Origin: Bacteroidales bacterium
Lineage (GTDB): Bacteria; Bacteroidota; Bacteroidia; Bacteroidales; UBA932
NCBI GenBank assembly: GCA_017555925.1
Contig: JAFZFL010000243.1
Span: 1-8,130, forward strand
Reading direction: 5' to 3'
Length of the DNA: 8,130 nt
The notes under the pieces were generated by a model. It saw only the letters and a program-made list of their open reading frames with translations, was not told the DNA's origin and ran no database searches. Below are positions 6,273 to 8,130 of this stretch, in pieces (the first letter of the stretch is position 1; every line of letters starts with the position of its first letter). The translations under genes were made by a program, and so were the position numbers.

Positions 6273-7382
6273 ATGATGAAAACAACTGCTTTTACCCAGA
6301 AACATATTGATTTGGGTGCAAAAATGGTAGAGTTTGCAGGTTATAATATGCCTGTTGAGTATGTAGGTATTAAAGATGAGCATATTGCTGTAAGGGAGAA
6401 TGTTGGTGTATTTGACGTTTCTCATATGGGCGAATTTTGGGTTAAGGGTCCTAATGCTTTGAAATTTGTGCAATATGTTACTTCAAACGATGCTTCGGTG
6501 CTTGCTCCCGGTAAAGTGCAATACTCTTGCTTCCCTAATGGCAAGGGTGGTATTGTAGATGATTTGTTGGTTTATTGCATCGATCCTGAGACCTATTTCT
6601 TGGTTGTAAATGCTGCCAATATAGAGAAGGATTGGAATCACCTTGTGGCTATTGCCCCTAAATTTGACATCACTCCAGGCAAAGAGCTTTACAATGCTTC
6701 AGATGAGATCTGCCAGTTGGCTATCCAAGGTCCTAACGCTTTGAAGATTATGCAAAGAATTTGCGACCAGTCTGTTGAGGATATGGAGTATTATACTTTC
6801 AAGAAACTTACATGTGCAGGCATTGAGAATGCTATCTTCTCAACTACAGGTTATACCGGAGCAGGCGGATGCGAGGTTTATGTTGCCAATGAGGATGCAG
6901 AAAAACTATGGAAAGGTGTCTTTGAGGCCGGCGCTCCTGAGGGAATCCGTCCTATCGGTTTGGGTGCAAGAGATACATTGCGTCTTGAGATGGGCTTCTG
7001 CTTGTATGGCAATGATATTGATGATACAACTTCTCCTCTTGAGGCAGGATTGGGTTGGATTACAAAATTCAACGATGTAAAAGGTGATTTCATCGACAAG
7101 GATTATATGCTAAAACAGAAAGCAGATGGTCTTACCCGTCGTTTGTGTGGCTTTGAGATGGTAGATAAAGGTATTGCACGCCATGGTTATGAGGTTTGTG
7201 ATGCAGAGGGTAATGTTATTGGTTTTGTAACTTCAGGTACAATGTCGCCATGTTCAGGTAAAGCTATTGGTATGGCTTACGTTGCAGCACCTCTTTACAA
7301 AGCGGATTCTGAGATTTATATCAAGGTTAGAAACAAACTTTTGAAGGCTGTTGTTGTAAAGACTCCTTTCTACAAAAAATAA
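6273..7382 (+). CDS. gcvT: Aminomethyltransferase, glycine cleavage system T protein
   Basis: GcvT takes the aminomethyl group held on the lipoyl arm of GcvH, transfers the methylene carbon to tetrahydrofolate and releases ammonia, in the cytoplasm. The 369-residue length fits the family. Diagnostic stretches are [10 protein letters not shown] (21-30), [17 protein letters not shown] (44-60), the folate-site loop [10 protein letters not shown] (92-101) with the catalytic Asp at 96 or 97, [11 protein letters not shown] (193-203), [13 protein letters not shown] (229-241), and the C-terminal barrel with [10 protein letters not shown] (247-256 of the barrel region, near 327-336) and [11 protein letters not shown] codons at 6273 and 6276 are adjacent; the second gives the MKTT start usual in relatives. 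The leader is A-rich without a Shine-Dalgarno. The codons lean to GGT, GCT and CGT more than in neighbouring genes, which suggests high expression. gcvH and gcvP are not in the window. The Ala at 197 is discussed in the findings. Confidence 0.97.
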   Translation: MMKTTAFTQKHIDLGAKMVEFAGYNMPVEYVGIKDEHIAVRENVGVFDVSHMGEFWVKGPNALKFVQYVTSNDASVLAPGKVQYSCFPNGKGGIVDDLLVYCIDPETYFLVVNAANIEKDWNHLVAIAPKFDITPGKELYNASDEICQLAIQGPNALKIMQRICDQSVEDMEYYTFKKLTCAGIENAIFSTTGYTGAGGCEVYVANEDAEKLWKGVFEAGAPEGIRPIGLGARDTLRLEMGFCLYGNDIDDTTSPLEAGLGWITKFNDVKGDFIDKDYMLKQKADGLTRRLCGFEMVDKGIARHGYEVCDAEGNVIGFVTSGTMSPCSGKAIGMAYVAAPLYKADSEIYIKVRNKLLKAVVVKTPFYKK

Positions 7383-7420
7383 TTTGTACCGGAGACAGCA
7401 GCAATTGTCCGTTATAATTT

Positions 7421-7460
7421 AAAAGGGTTTGCCGTACTTGGGTGTGGCGGGCCCTTTTTT
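7421..7460 (+). terminator. Intrinsic terminator after gcvT
   Basis: AAAAGGGTTTGCCG (7421-7434) pairs with TGGCGGGCCCTTTT (7445-7458) over 14 base pairs, four of them G-T wobbles, with a 10-base loop (7435-7444) and a T run through 7460. It lies 38 bases after the gcvT stop and ends only 8 bases before the ATG of the PAS gene. It is therefore either the plain gcvT terminator or a leader hairpin for the next gene. Confidence 0.82.
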
Positions 7461-7468
7461 GATTTAAA

Positions 7469-7861
7469 ATGGAGAATATGGAAAAGAACAGAGTTTTTGA
7501 TTGGGCATCAAAGTGCGGATTTGCCGTAACAATATGTGATGCCAACGCAGTAGTAATCTATATGAATGAAAAGTCCAAAGCCACTTTTGAAAAGTATGGC
7601 AACATTATTGGTAGCAGCCTTAAAGCTTGTCACGCCCCAAAATCATGGGATATGATACAGCATCTTTTGAATACAGGCACAAGTAATTCATATACAATTA
7701 CAAAAGGTGGAGTTAACAAACTTATTCACCAGACGCCGTGGTTTACAGATAATGCTGCGGAGGGAATTGTGCTGGAGGATGGCAGAATTGTTGGAGGGCT
7801 TGTAGAACTCTCAATAGTATTGCCGGCAGATATGCCTCATTTTAACAGAGATGTGCAGTAA
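7469..7861 (+). CDS. Stand-alone PAS-domain protein (PAS_10-like)
   Basis: The 130-residue protein appears to be a single PAS domain with no output domain, signal peptide or membrane helix, so it should be a cytoplasmic sensor or binding module. The fold is seen as GFAVTICDANAVVIYMNEKS (17-36), a helix with FEKYGNIIGSSLKACHAPKS (40-59), the helix WDMIQHLLNTG (60-70), strands with SYTITKGGVNKLIHQTPWF (74-92) and the closing GRIVGGLVELSIVLP (105-119). The IIG-x-S-x-x-x-CH-x-P-x-S pattern with Cys54-His55 is like PAS domains attached to DUF438 or hemerythrin-type proteins; this is from memory of the family and not from a search. Possible ligands (heme, flavin, small molecule) cannot be told from the sequence. 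Starts at 7469 and 7478 (MEKNRV) are both possible; the second leaves a little more leader behind the terminator. The next gene starts 56 bases downstream. Confidence 0.75.
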   Translation: MENMEKNRVFDWASKCGFAVTICDANAVVIYMNEKSKATFEKYGNIIGSSLKACHAPKSWDMIQHLLNTGTSNSYTITKGGVNKLIHQTPWFTDNAAEGIVLEDGRIVGGLVELSIVLPADMPHFNRDVQ

Positions 7862-7917
7862 CAGGAGCAGACTGGGAACAGGATAATATTGGAGGAAGTA
7901 TCTAAAAAATAGAAAGA

Positions 7918-8130
7918 ATGAAAAAAGTAAGAGTGAATGGTATTATGTTTAGAGTGCTGTTTGTTGCAGTGCTGGTTTGTGGATTGGCGCCAATGGCATC
8001 TGCCCAGTTTATGCAGGGCAGAGCACAGGGATTGGAAAAGGATTTGGCCGGACATGTGAAATTCATTACTGCAGATTCGCTTATGGGAAGAGCAGTGGGG
8101 TCTGAAGGTGAACTTAAGGTTGCCAATTAC
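7918..8130 (+). CDS. Secreted protein, N-terminus resembles M28-family aminopeptidases; cut by the window edge
   Basis: Only 71 residues are visible. A clear signal peptide runs from the basic start MKKVRVN through FRVLFVAVLVCGLAPMASAQ, with cleavage likely after ASA (29) or ASAQ (30). The mature start then reads GLEKDLAGHVKFITADSLMG and RAVGSEGELKVANY. This matches the opening of M28 zinc aminopeptidases, where a helix and an 'H-x-x-x-L-x-S/A-D-x-L-x-GR-x-x-GS-x-G' stretch precede the catalytic domain. The metal-binding residues lie beyond the window, so the assignment rests on this N-terminal motif alone. AGAAAGA lies directly before the ATG, and a stronger GGAGGA at 7891-7896 is too far away to be its Shine-Dalgarno. 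The protein would act in the periplasm or outside the cell. It follows the PAS gene with no terminator seen between them. Confidence 0.65.
   Translation, partial: MKKVRVNGIMFRVLFVAVLVCGLAPMASAQFMQGRAQGLEKDLAGHVKFITADSLMGRAVGSEGELKVANY

Noticed and set aside
7413..7418. TATAAT before the terminator, considered as a promoter for the PAS gene
   Set aside because: There is no fitting upstream element at proper spacing, and TATAAT is not the usual -7 element in Bacteroidota.
1..8130. Signs of a mobile element, defence system or CRISPR array
   Set aside because: No transposase, integrase, toxin-antitoxin, nuclease or regular spacer repeat was seen; all genes fit a chromosomal Bacteroidales background.

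Overview
The window looks like an ordinary chromosomal segment from a member of the Bacteroidota, most likely the order Bacteroidales. The evidence is gene content and style: a LemA/TPM/TPM-Gly-rich cluster, a PhoH protein and a GcvT of the Bacteroidales type, A-rich leaders often without a strong Shine-Dalgarno, and a TAnnTTTG-type -7 promoter element. I cannot name a genus. No rRNA, tRNA, CRISPR array, insertion sequence, phage gene or attachment site was seen.

Layout. (1) Positions 1-1887, plus strand: the 3' part of a LemA-family gene (5' end outside the window), a small TPM-domain protein without an export signal, and a secreted, membrane-anchored TPM protein with a glycine-rich tail (YgcG type). 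They are tightly packed and read as one operon. (2) A perfect hairpin at 1902-1929 ends this operon and, from the other side, the convergent minus-strand operon. (3) Positions 1912-5571, minus strand, transcribed in the order DUF389 membrane protein, CapA-like metallophosphatase-fold protein, PhoH-family ATPase. Stop and start codons abut at the first junction and the second gap is 9 bases. (4) A 152-base divergent intergenic region (5572-5723) holds candidate promoters for both directions. (5) Positions 5724-7382, plus strand: a SPOR-domain lipoprotein and gcvT (glycine cleavage system T protein), followed by a strong intrinsic terminator at 7421-7460. (6) Positions 7469-8130, plus strand: a small stand-alone PAS-domain protein and the 5' end of a secreted protein that resembles M28-family aminopeptidases; it runs off the window.

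Functional reading. The first block is envelope-associated but biochemically poorly defined (LemA and TPM proteins). The minus operon joins two envelope-related proteins of unknown exact role to a cytoplasmic RNA-related ATPase. GcvT is the one clear metabolic enzyme, acting in glycine catabolism and one-carbon supply. The SPOR protein probably binds septal peptidoglycan. No clearly new system was found; the items most worth checking are the abutting DUF389-capA-phoH operon, the PAS protein with its Cys-His motif, the PAS start codon placed right behind a terminator, and the Ala in the folate-site loop of GcvT.
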